From contig CANMWA010000011.1 of the NCBI GenBank assembly GCA_947501475.1, forward strand, positions 1 through 64,000: a DNA stretch of 64,000 nt, given 5' to 3'. Positions 46,041 through 56,333 of this stretch are shown piece after piece. The notes under the pieces are model-generated. The model saw nothing but the letters and a program-made list of their open reading frames with translations. It made no database searches and was not told the DNA's origin. Source of the stretch: an uncultured Aquimarina sp. Its GTDB lineage: Bacteria > Bacteroidota > Bacteroidia > Flavobacteriales > Flavobacteriaceae. A program made the translations under genes and the position numbers. Every line of letters begins with the position of its first letter. Position 1 is the first letter of the stretch.

Positions 46041-49000
46041 TTGAAGCCCTTGAAAAAAAACCTTTATTATATTATACTTATCGTAATACTATCTAACTGT
46101 AAGAACGAAAGTAAAAAAAAGCACTTGTTTACTTATGTGCCAAAATCTATTTCTAATATCAATTTTGAAAACACCATCACTGAAAACAATCAGATCAATG
46201 TAATTGATTTTCAGTATTGCTATAACGGCGGAGGTGTTGGGATAGGTGATTTTAATAATGACAACTTACCTGATATTGTTTTTACCGGAAACCAGGTGTC
46301 GAGCAAAATTTACCTTAACCAAGGTACTATGAATTTCAAAAATATTTCGATGCTTTCCAATTTCAATACTAATACTTGGGTTAATGGGGTAAGTATTGTG
46401 GATATAAATACTGATGGATTTGATGATATTTATCTTAATGTAGGAGGCGCCAATTGCCAAAACGATTGTACAAATCTATTATTTATAAATAATGGAATTA
46501 ATAAAGACGGAATACCAACTTTTACAGAACAAGCTTCGGTTTATGGTCTAAATGATGGCAATTATAGCCAACAAACGGTGTTTTTTGATTATGATCAGGA
46601 TGGTGATCTTGACGCATATATTCTACACAACGGTAACACAAATAGAGATAGAAATATCCCGTTGCCAAAAAAATATTTCCCTAATCATTTAGCAGATTAT
46701 CTACTCGAAAACAAGGTAAATAAAAATACAGACCAACCTTATTTTGTAAATGTATCTGATAGCTTAGGGATCACTCATAAAGGATTTGGTTTGGGCATTG
46801 CTATAAATGATTTCAACAATGACAATCTACCAGATATCTATATAAGTAATGATTTTATTACAAATGATTTGATTTATATAAATAAGGGTAAAGATATAGA
46901 TGGTAACCATCAAGGGTTTGATGAAATGAATAATACGATTGTATCCAAACAAACCTATAATGCCATGGGAGTAGATGTAGCAGATATTAATAATGATGCA
47001 TTACCAGACATTATGGTAGTAGATATGCTGCCTAATGATTATGAGAGGCAAAAAAAAATGCTGGGCCTTAATAATTATGATAAATTTTTGCTTTCACAAC
47101 GAAATAACTATACTCCGCAATACATCCATAACACCTTACAAATTCATAACGGGTTTGTCAATGATAAAATAGTTCCAGCTTCAGAAATAGGCTACGCAGC
47201 AGGTATTTCAAGTACCGATTGGAGTTGGGCTCCACTTATTGCAGATTATAATAATGACGGAAACAAAGATCTTTATATTACTAACGGCTATGTAAAAGAT
47301 ATTACCGATCTCGATTTTATCAATTATTCAGGGCAGAACAATACTTTTGGCACTCCTGAAGCCCGAAAAGAAAAACTTAAAGGTTTTGTAGACCAACTCC
47401 AAGGCATTCATCTTCCTAATGTCATCTATCAAAACAATGGAAAAATTGCATTTCAGAATGTTTCTTCAGATTGGATTGAAGAGCAAAATTCTTTTTCAAA
47501 TGGCGCAGCTTATGCTGATCTTGATCTTGATGGAGATTTAGATGTAGTTGTTAATAATATTAATAGCCCTGCATTTATTCTGGAGAATCATACTTCAGAA
47601 AAAAACAGACAATATCTAAGAATAAAATTAGAAGGAACCTCTAAAAACAAAAAGGCGATCGGAGCCAAAGTCACTTTATGGGAAAATGAAAAAACCCAAA
47701 CTCAGTATCAATCTGTGATAAAAGGATATCTATCCTCTGTAGAACCCGTTCTCCACTTTGGTGTTTCTACTAACAGTATTGACTCCTTACAAGTGACCTG
47801 GCCAGATGGTGCAATAACTAAAAAGAAACATCTTAAAGCTAATCAGGTTATAACCTTGGTGTATGAAACGTCTGAAATAGAAAGTTTTATCAAAGAGCAA
47901 AAAACAATATTCAAAGAAGAACATCATGTTTTCAAATATAAACATGAAGAAAACCCTCTAAATGATTATGTATATCAATCCTTATTGAGTCATCAATTTA
48001 ATGCCAATGGTCCCTCTATTATTGCGGCAAATACAAATAATGAAATTGGTGATGAAATTTTTATTGGCGGTAGTAAAGGTAAACCAGGACAACTTTATGC
48101 AGAAGATGATAAAGGAAAATATATACTAATTCAGGAATTTGATACTGAATATGAGGATACTGCAACTCTTTTTTTAGATATCGACAATGATGGAGATAAA
48201 GATATATATATCGGAAGTGGTGGAACAGATGCTGGAAACAATTCCGATTTATTACAAGATCGTTTATTTATCAATGATGGAAAAGGAAATTATACTGCTC
48301 AAACCAAAGAATTCCTTTCAAAAATCAATATCAATACAACATGTGCTATAGAAAATGATATTGATCAAGACGGATATCCTGAGGTTTTTATAGGAGGAGG
48401 TGTGATTCCCGGTAAGTATCCATTAGCTACATCAAGTTACATCTTAAACAATGATAATGGCAAACTATCAATTAATACCAATATCTCTTTCTCTCATGAA
48501 GGAATTGTAACTGATGCCGTTTGGGCAGATATTAATAATTCTCAAACAAAAGAACTTATTGTAGCTGGGCAATGGATGCCAATAACTGTCTATCAAATCA
48601 AAAAAAATAAAGTAGAAGAAATCCCTATACAATGGAAATCACCTAATGGTCATAGCCTCAAAATGTCTGGTTGGTGGAACGCAATTACAACTGCCGATTT
48701 TGACAACGATGGAGATCAAGATATCATTGCTGGTAATCAAGGAATCAATGGATTCATTAAACCAATGTTTAACAAACCTGTTTATGTTTACAAAGAAGAT
48801 TTTGATGATAATGGTAGTATCGACCCTATCTTAGGTCAATACTTTGAAACGTCTTCTGGTGTTTCTCTTAAGCCTGTTCACACCCGAGATGATATTATGA
48901 AGCAGCTCGTGGTTCTAAAAAAGAAATATGGGACTTATGAAGAATTTGCTAAAGCATCTTTTCAAGAATTATTAAACATCAACAACCTAGAACAACAAAC

Positions 49001-49424
49001 ACTAAATGCTACTATTTTTGAATCAATATATGCTGAAAATATTGGCAATAATACATTTATTGTTTACCATTTGCCAGATGTATGTCAGCTATCTCCTATC
49101 AATGATTTTTTGATAAATGATTTTAATACCGATGGATTTAAAGATGTTTTGATTGTTGGAAATGACTATTCTGCCGAAGCAAATTACGGCCGCCACGATG
49201 CTATGATCGGGATCTATTTACAAGGATCAAAAAATGGTTTCACACCTATAAAAACTCAAGAAAGTGGTTTCTTGGTTCCTAAACAGTCAAACCATATTAT
49301 TTCTGCAAAAGACAAAAACAAAGAACAACTTATTGTTGCTACGCAAAACAATGATAGCATTAGAATATTCAAAATGAATTCTAAAATCATAAACAAAAAA
49401 AAGAATGTTTTAGCCAAACAATAG
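46041..49424 (+). CDS. Large FG-GAP/VCBS-repeat and UnbV-domain lipoprotein (CRTAC1-like)
   Basis: A 1127-aa surface lipoprotein. The start is TTG at 46041 followed by a lipoprotein signal (LYYIILIVILSNC). Many FG-GAP/VCBS blades with Ca-binding Asp loops follow (GDFNNDNLPDIVFTG, FDYDQDGDLDAYIL, DLDLDGDLDVVVNNI), forming beta-propellers. Residues about 525-615 match the ASPIC/UnbV domain (LRIKLEGTSKNKKAIGAKVT, and WPDGA). A second propeller part follows (DIDNDGDKDIYIG, DFDNDGDQDIIAGNQG). It sits 71 bp after susD, so it is probably an outer-surface accessory binding protein for the same substrate. Its biochemical activity is unknown. Confidence 0.88.
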   Translation: MKPLKKNLYYIILIVILSNCKNESKKKHLFTYVPKSISNINFENTITENNQINVIDFQYCYNGGGVGIGDFNNDNLPDIVFTGNQVSSKIYLNQGTMNFKNISMLSNFNTNTWVNGVSIVDINTDGFDDIYLNVGGANCQNDCTNLLFINNGINKDGIPTFTEQASVYGLNDGNYSQQTVFFDYDQDGDLDAYILHNGNTNRDRNIPLPKKYFPNHLADYLLENKVNKNTDQPYFVNVSDSLGITHKGFGLGIAINDFNNDNLPDIYISNDFITNDLIYINKGKDIDGNHQGFDEMNNTIVSKQTYNAMGVDVADINNDALPDIMVVDMLPNDYERQKKMLGLNNYDKFLLSQRNNYTPQYIHNTLQIHNGFVNDKIVPASEIGYAAGISSTDWSWAPLIADYNNDGNKDLYITNGYVKDITDLDFINYSGQNNTFGTPEARKEKLKGFVDQLQGIHLPNVIYQNNGKIAFQNVSSDWIEEQNSFSNGAAYADLDLDGDLDVVVNNINSPAFILENHTSEKNRQYLRIKLEGTSKNKKAIGAKVTLWENEKTQTQYQSVIKGYLSSVEPVLHFGVSTNSIDSLQVTWPDGAITKKKHLKANQVITLVYETSEIESFIKEQKTIFKEEHHVFKYKHEENPLNDYVYQSLLSHQFNANGPSIIAANTNNEIGDEIFIGGSKGKPGQLYAEDDKGKYILIQEFDTEYEDTATLFLDIDNDGDKDIYIGSGGTDAGNNSDLLQDRLFINDGKGNYTAQTKEFLSKININTTCAIENDIDQDGYPEVFIGGGVIPGKYPLATSSYILNNDNGKLSINTNISFSHEGIVTDAVWADINNSQTKELIVAGQWMPITVYQIKKNKVEEIPIQWKSPNGHSLKMSGWWNAITTADFDNDGDQDIIAGNQGINGFIKPMFNKPVYVYKEDFDDNGSIDPILGQYFETSSGVSLKPVHTRDDIMKQLVVLKKKYGTYEEFAKASFQELLNINNLEQQTLNATIFESIYAENIGNNTFIVYHLPDVCQLSPINDFLINDFNTDGFKDVLIVGNDYSAEANYGRHDAMIGIYLQGSKNGFTPIKTQESGFLVPKQSNHIISAKDKNKEQLIVATQNNDSIRIFKMNSKIINKKKNVLAKQ

Positions 49425-49457
49425 CCGAGCTAAAATTAAATGAAAAAAATGCGCTAA

Positions 49458-51224
49458 ATGAAGGATGCAATGACCCACAATATAGAAGTAATAGGAAAAA
49501 CCAAAGCTTTTGATGTAGCTATCACATTAAACTCTGAAAGTGATGGAGTCTCAATATATACTATAAATTTTTCTGGGGATTCAGGATTTGATCCCCATCC
49601 AATTACCTTACGATGGAAAATTCCTGCTATTAATGTAAAAGGAGTATGGAAACCCACCACAGACTTTGCAAAAAGAATTATGGACGATTGGGAATTAGAT
49701 CATATGGAATCTCGAATTTCTGTAGATTCGCCAGTCATTTCTCTATTTGGTCATGATGATACCAACACGCTTACTTTTGCTTGTTCTGATGCGATAAACA
49801 CAACCGAGCTCAATGCATTATATAGAGAAGAAGACAACTACATCTATTGTCATATCTCTTTTTTTTCAGAAAGACATCATAACATAAAAAAGTATAGTAC
49901 TCAATTAAGGATTGATGAGAAAAAACAACATTTTTCTAAATCTTTAACTAATGTTGGGCATTGGTGGAGCAATTTTGAAAACTTAAAACCTATTAAAACT
50001 CCCGATCTCGCAAAAGTTCCTGTGTACTCTACCTGGTATCAGTTCCATCAAAAATTAGATACTCAAGAACTGATTAAAGAATGTGAAATAGCTGCTGGAT
50101 TAGGTTATGAATTAATTATTCTAGATGATGGTTGGCAAACAATAGACGAAAATAGAGGATATGACTATACCGGGGACTGGAAACCCGAAAGAATCCCCAA
50201 AATGAAAGATTTTGTTCAGGCTATTCATAACACTACAATGAAATTAGCATTATGGTATTCTGTTCCGTTTTGTGGAAAAAAATCTAATGCTTACAAAAAA
50301 TTTAAAGGTAAATTCCTTACGGAAGAACATCGTTGGGCTCCTGTTTTTGACCCTAGGTATCCTGAAGTAAGAGAACACCTTATTAACTTATATGTCAATG
50401 CCCTCAAAGATTGGAAAATTGATGGTTTTAAACTAGATTTTATAGACGAATTTAAAGTCTATCCTAGCACCATTCTTACCAAAGAAAATGGAAGAGATTT
50501 TTCTTCTATAAATTTAGCGGTAGATCGTTTGATGACAGATATCATAGAGGCATTACATACCATTAATCCAGAAGTCGTTATAGAGTTTAGGCAAAAATAT
50601 ACCGGCCCAGCTATGCGTAAATATGGTAACATGTTTCGAGCATTTGATTGCCCTGGAGATTCTGCCATGAATCGTGTTCGTATTACAGACATTAAAATGT
50701 TATGTGGTGAAACCGCCGTACATAGTGATATGTTCACTTACCATCAAGAAGAACCTATAGAAATTAAAGCCTTGCAGATTGTAAATACACTATTTGGTGT
50801 TCCTCAACTTTCTGTATTATTGAAAAATGCAACAGAAAATGAATTATCTATGATTCGTTTTTACACTCAATATTGGAAAGAAAATTCAGAGACCTTTTTA
50901 AACGGAACTTTTACGCCTCAAAACCCCTTAGCTAATTACCCAATACTCAAATCTCATTCTAAAAATTTAACCATTATTGGACTATTTGATAATTATGTAA
51001 TAGATTTTGAAGAAAAAACAAATCGCATTGATATTATTAATGGGCAAACTACTCAGAAAGTAGTTCTGAGCAGTTCAAATAATTATGGAGGGTATCACTG
51101 CACTGTGTATAATTGTATGGGTGAAAAAATTAAAGAATATAATATAATGATACTTATTGGTGTAACACAAATAGAAGCACCCGTTTGTGGATTAGTACGA
51201 TTAGAAAAAAACAATAATACGTAA
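49458..51224 (+). CDS. GH36-family alpha-galactosidase, cytoplasmic
   Basis: Retaining alpha-galactosidase of glycoside hydrolase family 36. The (beta/alpha)8 barrel begins near residue 188 (VPVYSTWYQFHQKLDTQE). LDDGW (222-226) and the nucleophile motif GFKLDFID (Asp327) are present; the acid/base is probably one of the aspartates in AFDCPGDSAMNR (Asp397 or Asp401). Length 588 aa is somewhat short for GH36. There is no signal peptide, so it acts in the cytoplasm on an imported small galactoside. It starts 33 bp after the UnbV lipoprotein gene. Raffinose synthase-like activity cannot be excluded by sequence alone. Confidence 0.88.
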   Translation: MKDAMTHNIEVIGKTKAFDVAITLNSESDGVSIYTINFSGDSGFDPHPITLRWKIPAINVKGVWKPTTDFAKRIMDDWELDHMESRISVDSPVISLFGHDDTNTLTFACSDAINTTELNALYREEDNYIYCHISFFSERHHNIKKYSTQLRIDEKKQHFSKSLTNVGHWWSNFENLKPIKTPDLAKVPVYSTWYQFHQKLDTQELIKECEIAAGLGYELIILDDGWQTIDENRGYDYTGDWKPERIPKMKDFVQAIHNTTMKLALWYSVPFCGKKSNAYKKFKGKFLTEEHRWAPVFDPRYPEVREHLINLYVNALKDWKIDGFKLDFIDEFKVYPSTILTKENGRDFSSINLAVDRLMTDIIEALHTINPEVVIEFRQKYTGPAMRKYGNMFRAFDCPGDSAMNRVRITDIKMLCGETAVHSDMFTYHQEEPIEIKALQIVNTLFGVPQLSVLLKNATENELSMIRFYTQYWKENSETFLNGTFTPQNPLANYPILKSHSKNLTIIGLFDNYVIDFEEKTNRIDIINGQTTQKVVLSSSNNYGGYHCTVYNCMGEKIKEYNIMILIGVTQIEAPVCGLVRLEKNNNT

Positions 51225-51375
51225 GCAATTCTATTAATAAAATCAAAAATAACGTGTATAAGTAATAATACAACCGATTACATTTCTATTAATTGCCAAT
51301 TATCTTTCCTATTATCCTATTATGTATGATATTTATAAGGAAAATCACTTAGAACTCTAGCAAAAGTATTCACTA

Positions 51376-54300
51376 ATGAGTAAAAAATATATCATTGCAT
51401 TTGACCAGGGAACTACAAGTACTCGAGCTATCATTTTTGATCATAAGGGCACTATCTGTGGAATATCTCAAAAAGAATTAACGCAACACTACCCAAAATC
51501 TGGTTGGGTAGAACATGATCCTCTTGAAATTTTTCAACACCAGCAAGAAGTATTTGCAGAAGTACTATCTGCATCCAAAATTTCGATTGATCAAATTGCT
51601 GGTATTGGAATCACAAATCAACGTGAAACCACAGTTGTTTGGGACAAAACTACCGGAGAACCCATTCATAATGCTATCGTATGGTTAGATAAGAGAACTA
51701 CTAAAATTTGTGAAAACCTAAAAGCTAAGGGCTTAGAAGATTACATCTCCAAAAACACTGGATTAGTTATCGATTCGTATTTTTCTGGAACAAAATTGAA
51801 ATGGATATTAGATAATGTAGATGGTGCCAGAGAAAAAGCTACAGAAGGCAAATTACTATTTGGTACTATTGACACCTGGTTAATCTGGAAATTTACAAAC
51901 GGCAAAAACCATGTTACAGATCATTCTAATGTATCCAGAACCATGCTCTATAATATCATCAATTTAGATTGGGATGAAACATTATTAAAAGCCATGGATA
52001 TTCCAAAATCTATGCTTCCTAAAGTACAATATTCATCGTCAGATTTTGGTAGTATTTTACATGAAGGTAAAAAAATTCCAATATATGGTGTTGCTGGTGA
52101 CCAACAAGCGTCATTGTTCGGACAAGGAGGATATAAATCAGGAATTGCAAAAAACACATATGGCACAGGTTGTTTTATGCTATTAAATACAGGAAAAAAA
52201 CCTTATCACTCCAGTAATGGGTTATTAACCACATTATGTTGCAGCTTACCCGAAGACAACATAAAATACGCACTAGAAGGTAGTATTTTTGTAGGTGGAG
52301 CTTCGGTACAATGGCTTAGAGATAAACTACAAATCATTGATAATGCCAAAGACACTGAAGAAATTTGTAAAACCACCCCTTCTTCTAAAGACCTGTATGT
52401 TGTACCAGCATTTGCAGGTCTAGGAGCCCCTTATTGGGACATGAATGCCAAAGGAGCAATTTATGGACTTACCTTAGATACTGGAAAAAATGAAATTATT
52501 AAAGCTACTATTCAGGCATTAGCATATCAAACCCGAGATGTACTAGAAGCCATGATCGAAGATAGTGGCAAGCAAATGAAAGAACTTAAAGTTGATGGAG
52601 GAGCCTCTGCCAATAATTATCTAATGCAGTTTCAATCGGACATTCTTAATGTAGAAGTAGATCGACCAAAAATGTTGGAAGTTACCGCTCTGGGAGCAGC
52701 GCTACTGGCAGGAATTAAAGCGGGTATTTGGACCAAAAATGATATCGCAAAGATCAGGGCCGTAGATACAGTTTTCAAACCACAAATTACAGAACATGAT
52801 CGAGATCGCAAGTACACAGGATGGAAACAAGCCATTGAACGTACTAAATCTGTAAACAAGAATATGCTATCGGTAAAAGAAGAAGGGCCCATTCGTTTTT
52901 CTGTTCTGGATCGCAAAGCGCAGCTACAAAAAACACAAATCGAAAAATATGATCTTGTCATCATCGGCGGTGGGGTAACTGGCGCAGGAATTGCATTGGA
53001 TGCTGCATCAAGGGGTCTTAAAACTTGTTTGATAGAAAAAAATGATTTTGCATCGGGGACCAGTAATAAATCCACAAAATTGATTCATGGTGGTTTACGT
53101 TATCTGAAACAAATGGAAATCGGCTTGGTTAAAGAATCGGGCAGCGAGCGAGCATTGGTCCATAAACTAGCACCTCACCTTGTTGTGCCTGAAAAGATGC
53201 TCCTTCCTTTGACAGAAGGAGGAACCTATGGTAAAATGATGACCGCAATTGGGTTAAAAGTATATGATTTTTTAGCAAATGTTGAAGGTGATGATAAACG
53301 TAAAATGCTCAGCGCAGAAGAAACCCTCTCCAGAGAACCATTACTCAAAAAAGAAGGGTTAACTGGTGGGGGCTATTATGCCGAATACCGAACAGATGAT
53401 GCCCGTCTTACCATAGAATTATTAAAAAAGGCCGCTTCATTTGGTGCCAACAGTATCAATTACTGCGAAATGACCTCTTTCAATTATAATGAAAATGGTA
53501 AGATCAAAAGCCTACAATGTAAAGATTATAATAGTGGAACAAGTTTTACTATCAAAGCACGCAATTATGTTTCTGCAGCAGGACCATGGGTAGACTTACT
53601 ACGCGAGAAAGATGATTCTATGACTAATAAGTATCTACATCTTACCAAAGGTGTTCATATTGTATTTGCCAAAGAGAAATTTCCGCTAACGCAATCCATC
53701 TATTTTGATGTGCCAGATGGCAGAATGATATTTGCTATACCAAGAGGACGAGCCACTTATGTCGGGACGACAGACACCAATTATACCGCTAATTTAAATC
53801 ATGTAGTAGCAACAAGAGCTGATGCTAAATACCTATTAGATGCTATTAATAACATGTTTCCTTCGGTAAAAGTAACTATTGATGATATCGAATCTAATTG
53901 GGCAGGACTTAGACCTCTGATCCATGAGGATGGTAAAGATCCTTCAGAACTTTCTAGAAAAGATGAGATCTTTATTTCAGAAACGGGTTTGATATCCATC
54001 GCAGGAGGAAAACTAACAGGATATCGTAAAATGGCTCAACGCGTTATTGATACTGTTTTAAAAACAATGAACAATAAAAAACGAGAAGAGTTTTCTAAAT
54101 CCTACACTCAAAATATTCCTTTAACCAGTCACCCGCTCAAAGATACAGACGATGTAGAAAAATACCAGCAAGAGATCAGTCTGCAACTTAGTGATCTAGG
54201 AATAAAAGACCCATATCATGCATGGTATCTCACTACTACATATGGCAAACAGGCTTCTGTGATTATTGAAAAAGTAAATTTCTTTTTGAATGATGATATT

Positions 54301-54555
54301 AATATATGTTTAATTCGTGCAGAACTATGGTATGGTATACACCATGAAATGGTAAATGGTTTGGCCGACTTTTTTGTACGAAGAACCGGAAGGCTCTATT
54401 TTGATATAAATAGCGTACATCAATTTAAACAAATTGTTCAAGAAGATTTGATCAAATATTTGCATTGGGATGAGCATAGAGTCGAGCAGGAAAACAAAAT
54501 CCTCGATATATTGCTTGAGGATGCAGCTACATATTATGAAAACGAAATTGTATAA
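51376..54555 (+). CDS. Fused glycerol kinase / glycerol-3-phosphate dehydrogenase
   Basis: One 1059-aa reading frame with two complete enzymes. Residues 1-494 are a glycerol kinase: IIAFDQGTTSTRAIIFD, GITNQRETTVVWD, YGVAGDQQASLFGQ, NTYGTGCFML, and GGASANNYLMQFQSD. Residues about 500-1059 are an FAD-linked G3P dehydrogenase (GlpD): GGGVTGAGIALDAASRGL (from 531), NDFASGTSNKSTKLIHGGLR, GPWVD, FAIPRGRATYVGTTDTNY, and SIAGGKLTGYRKMA. The roughly 30-residue linker (KEEGPIRFSVLDRKAQLQ) resembles the usual GlpD N-terminus, and M497 at 52864 may be its old start. The pair would convert glycerol to dihydroxyacetone phosphate. It lies between the GH36 gene and a sodium symporter. Confidence 0.93.
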   Translation: MSKKYIIAFDQGTTSTRAIIFDHKGTICGISQKELTQHYPKSGWVEHDPLEIFQHQQEVFAEVLSASKISIDQIAGIGITNQRETTVVWDKTTGEPIHNAIVWLDKRTTKICENLKAKGLEDYISKNTGLVIDSYFSGTKLKWILDNVDGAREKATEGKLLFGTIDTWLIWKFTNGKNHVTDHSNVSRTMLYNIINLDWDETLLKAMDIPKSMLPKVQYSSSDFGSILHEGKKIPIYGVAGDQQASLFGQGGYKSGIAKNTYGTGCFMLLNTGKKPYHSSNGLLTTLCCSLPEDNIKYALEGSIFVGGASVQWLRDKLQIIDNAKDTEEICKTTPSSKDLYVVPAFAGLGAPYWDMNAKGAIYGLTLDTGKNEIIKATIQALAYQTRDVLEAMIEDSGKQMKELKVDGGASANNYLMQFQSDILNVEVDRPKMLEVTALGAALLAGIKAGIWTKNDIAKIRAVDTVFKPQITEHDRDRKYTGWKQAIERTKSVNKNMLSVKEEGPIRFSVLDRKAQLQKTQIEKYDLVIIGGGVTGAGIALDAASRGLKTCLIEKNDFASGTSNKSTKLIHGGLRYLKQMEIGLVKESGSERALVHKLAPHLVVPEKMLLPLTEGGTYGKMMTAIGLKVYDFLANVEGDDKRKMLSAEETLSREPLLKKEGLTGGGYYAEYRTDDARLTIELLKKAASFGANSINYCEMTSFNYNENGKIKSLQCKDYNSGTSFTIKARNYVSAAGPWVDLLREKDDSMTNKYLHLTKGVHIVFAKEKFPLTQSIYFDVPDGRMIFAIPRGRATYVGTTDTNYTANLNHVVATRADAKYLLDAINNMFPSVKVTIDDIESNWAGLRPLIHEDGKDPSELSRKDEIFISETGLISIAGGKLTGYRKMAQRVIDTVLKTMNNKKREEFSKSYTQNIPLTSHPLKDTDDVEKYQQEISLQLSDLGIKDPYHAWYLTTTYGKQASVIIEKVNFFLNDDINICLIRAELWYGIHHEMVNGLADFFVRRTGRLYFDINSVHQFKQIVQEDLIKYLHWDEHRVEQENKILDILLEDAATYYENEIV

Positions 54556-54626
54556 GACTAATTTGCCAACAAGTAAGAAACTAAATTATCTATATTTAAA
54601 GTAAATTAAAAAAACACAAAGCACTC

Positions 54627-56273
54627 ATGGGAATAATTTCATTTATTGGGTTTACATTATTAGTGGCTATATATGCCTGGTGGAAAACTAAAGGTACCGA
54701 TGAAAAATCTGCAGATGGATACTATTTAGGAGGTAGAAGTCTGGGTGCTATCACAATAGCAGGTTCATTGCTTCTTACAAATCTATCAGCAGAGCAAATA
54801 GTAGGTCTTAACGGGCAAGCCTTTTCTGAAGGCATTTTGGTAATGGCATGGGAAACATTAGCCGCTATTGCAATGATCATAACTGCTATATGGTTATTGC
54901 CCAGTTATATGAAAGGTGGTATTACTACCATTCCAGAATACGTAGAAAAACGATTTGACCATCAAACCAAGGCAATACTTACCGCATTATTTTTAAGTGG
55001 TTATGCTCTTGTATTATTACCATCTGTCCTATATTCTGGTTCCTTAGCTTTTAGTACCATGTTTGATTTACCTACTATACTAGGCATTTCTCAACGCGCT
55101 ACAATATGGATCTGTGTTTGGACTATAGGTCTTATAGGTATGGTATATGCTATTTTTGGTGGGCTTAAAGCCGTTGCAGTATCAGACTTAGTGAATGCAA
55201 TTGGATTACTTACCGGAGGTTTACTTATTCCTATTTTTGGATTAATGATGGTAGGAGACGGTTCGGTGCTAGATGGTATTAATACACTATGGGAAAATAA
55301 TCCCAATAAATTTGAAGTACAAGGAGGTCCAACAGCATCTATACCTTTTGGTACTATTTTTACAGGAATGATGTTGGTACAAATGTTTTACTGGGGTACA
55401 AATCAGGCTATTTTACAACGTGTTTTTGGTGCAAGAAGCCTTAAGGAAGGACAACAGGGAATGATACTTGCCGCACTTGTTAAATTCCTTATTCCAATTA
55501 TTGTGGTCTTACCCGGGATTATTGCCTGGCATTTATTTGATGGGGATTTAGCTAATCCCGACGAAGCATACCCTTCTCTGGTTCGAAAAGTACTCCCCGC
55601 TGCCTTTGTAGGCTTTTTTGCCGCTGTACTCTTTGGAGCTGTTTTGAGTTCTTTTAATAGTGTCTTAAATAGTAGTGCCACCCTATTTGGCTTTGATCTT
55701 TATAAACAATATTTCAAGAAAGATGCTAATGAGCGTCAAACAGTAAAATCAGGAAAAATATTTGGTGTAATTGTGGGCGTATTTGGAATGATACTCGCTC
55801 CATTCATTCTCGATGCTCCTGAAGGTTTATTTGCAAGGATCCAAGAATTTAGTGGATTCTACAGTATTCCTATTTTAAGCGTTATTGTGATTGGTTTCTT
55901 TACGAAAAGAGTCCCTCCTATTGCAGCAAAAATAGGTGTAATGTCTGGTTCTGTATTGTATCTAATTAGCCAGTTTGTAATTAAACCCCTAATGGTTAAA
56001 AATGCATTAACAAATGCTACTGCAAATGGAATTACAGATAAAAATGCACTAAGTCTTATAGAAGCAGAGGCATATCCTCATTTTCTTCACGTAATGGCAA
56101 TTTTATTTGTTTTAAATATTAGTATTATGCTCATTATTGGAAAATTATACCCCAGAGATACAGATTATGTTCAGAAAATAACCGATGAAGTAAATATTAC
56201 TCCATGGAAATATGCTTTTATAACAGGTACTGCTATTACAATACTCGTAATAAGTACATACCTTATCTTTTAA
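54627..56273 (+). CDS. Sodium:solute symporter (SSS family, SglT-like)
   Basis: A 548-aa inner-membrane transporter with about 13-14 helices. SSS landmarks: YYLGGRSLGAITIAGSLLLT, NLSAEQIVGLNGQA, GGLKAVAVSDLVNAIGLL, and an RVFGARSLKEGQQG loop. Its sequence is closest in general layout to sugar symporters of the SglT group rather than proline or pantothenate carriers. It follows the glycerol fusion gene by 71 bp. In this locus it may carry the intact galactoside, or galactose, from periplasm to cytoplasm. No glycerol facilitator (GlpF) gene is present. Confidence 0.9.
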   Translation: MGIISFIGFTLLVAIYAWWKTKGTDEKSADGYYLGGRSLGAITIAGSLLLTNLSAEQIVGLNGQAFSEGILVMAWETLAAIAMIITAIWLLPSYMKGGITTIPEYVEKRFDHQTKAILTALFLSGYALVLLPSVLYSGSLAFSTMFDLPTILGISQRATIWICVWTIGLIGMVYAIFGGLKAVAVSDLVNAIGLLTGGLLIPIFGLMMVGDGSVLDGINTLWENNPNKFEVQGGPTASIPFGTIFTGMMLVQMFYWGTNQAILQRVFGARSLKEGQQGMILAALVKFLIPIIVVLPGIIAWHLFDGDLANPDEAYPSLVRKVLPAAFVGFFAAVLFGAVLSSFNSVLNSSATLFGFDLYKQYFKKDANERQTVKSGKIFGVIVGVFGMILAPFILDAPEGLFARIQEFSGFYSIPILSVIVIGFFTKRVPPIAAKIGVMSGSVLYLISQFVIKPLMVKNALTNATANGITDKNALSLIEAEAYPHFLHVMAILFVLNISIMLIIGKLYPRDTDYVQKITDEVNITPWKYAFITGTAITILVISTYLIF

Positions 56274-56299
56274 AATAACATCTTATTGCATATTGATTT

Positions 56300-56328
56300 T
56301 TGTGTTCTATTGCTTATCCCTAACTTTG
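56300..56328 (+). promoter_or_regulatory. Predicted galE promoter
   Basis: TTG (56300-56302), 18 nt, TAACTTTG (56321-56328), a full match to the Bacteroidota -7 element. It would start transcription near 56335, giving galE a leader of about 93 nt and expression independent of the upstream operon. Confidence 0.5.
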
Positions 56329-56333
56329 TTATC

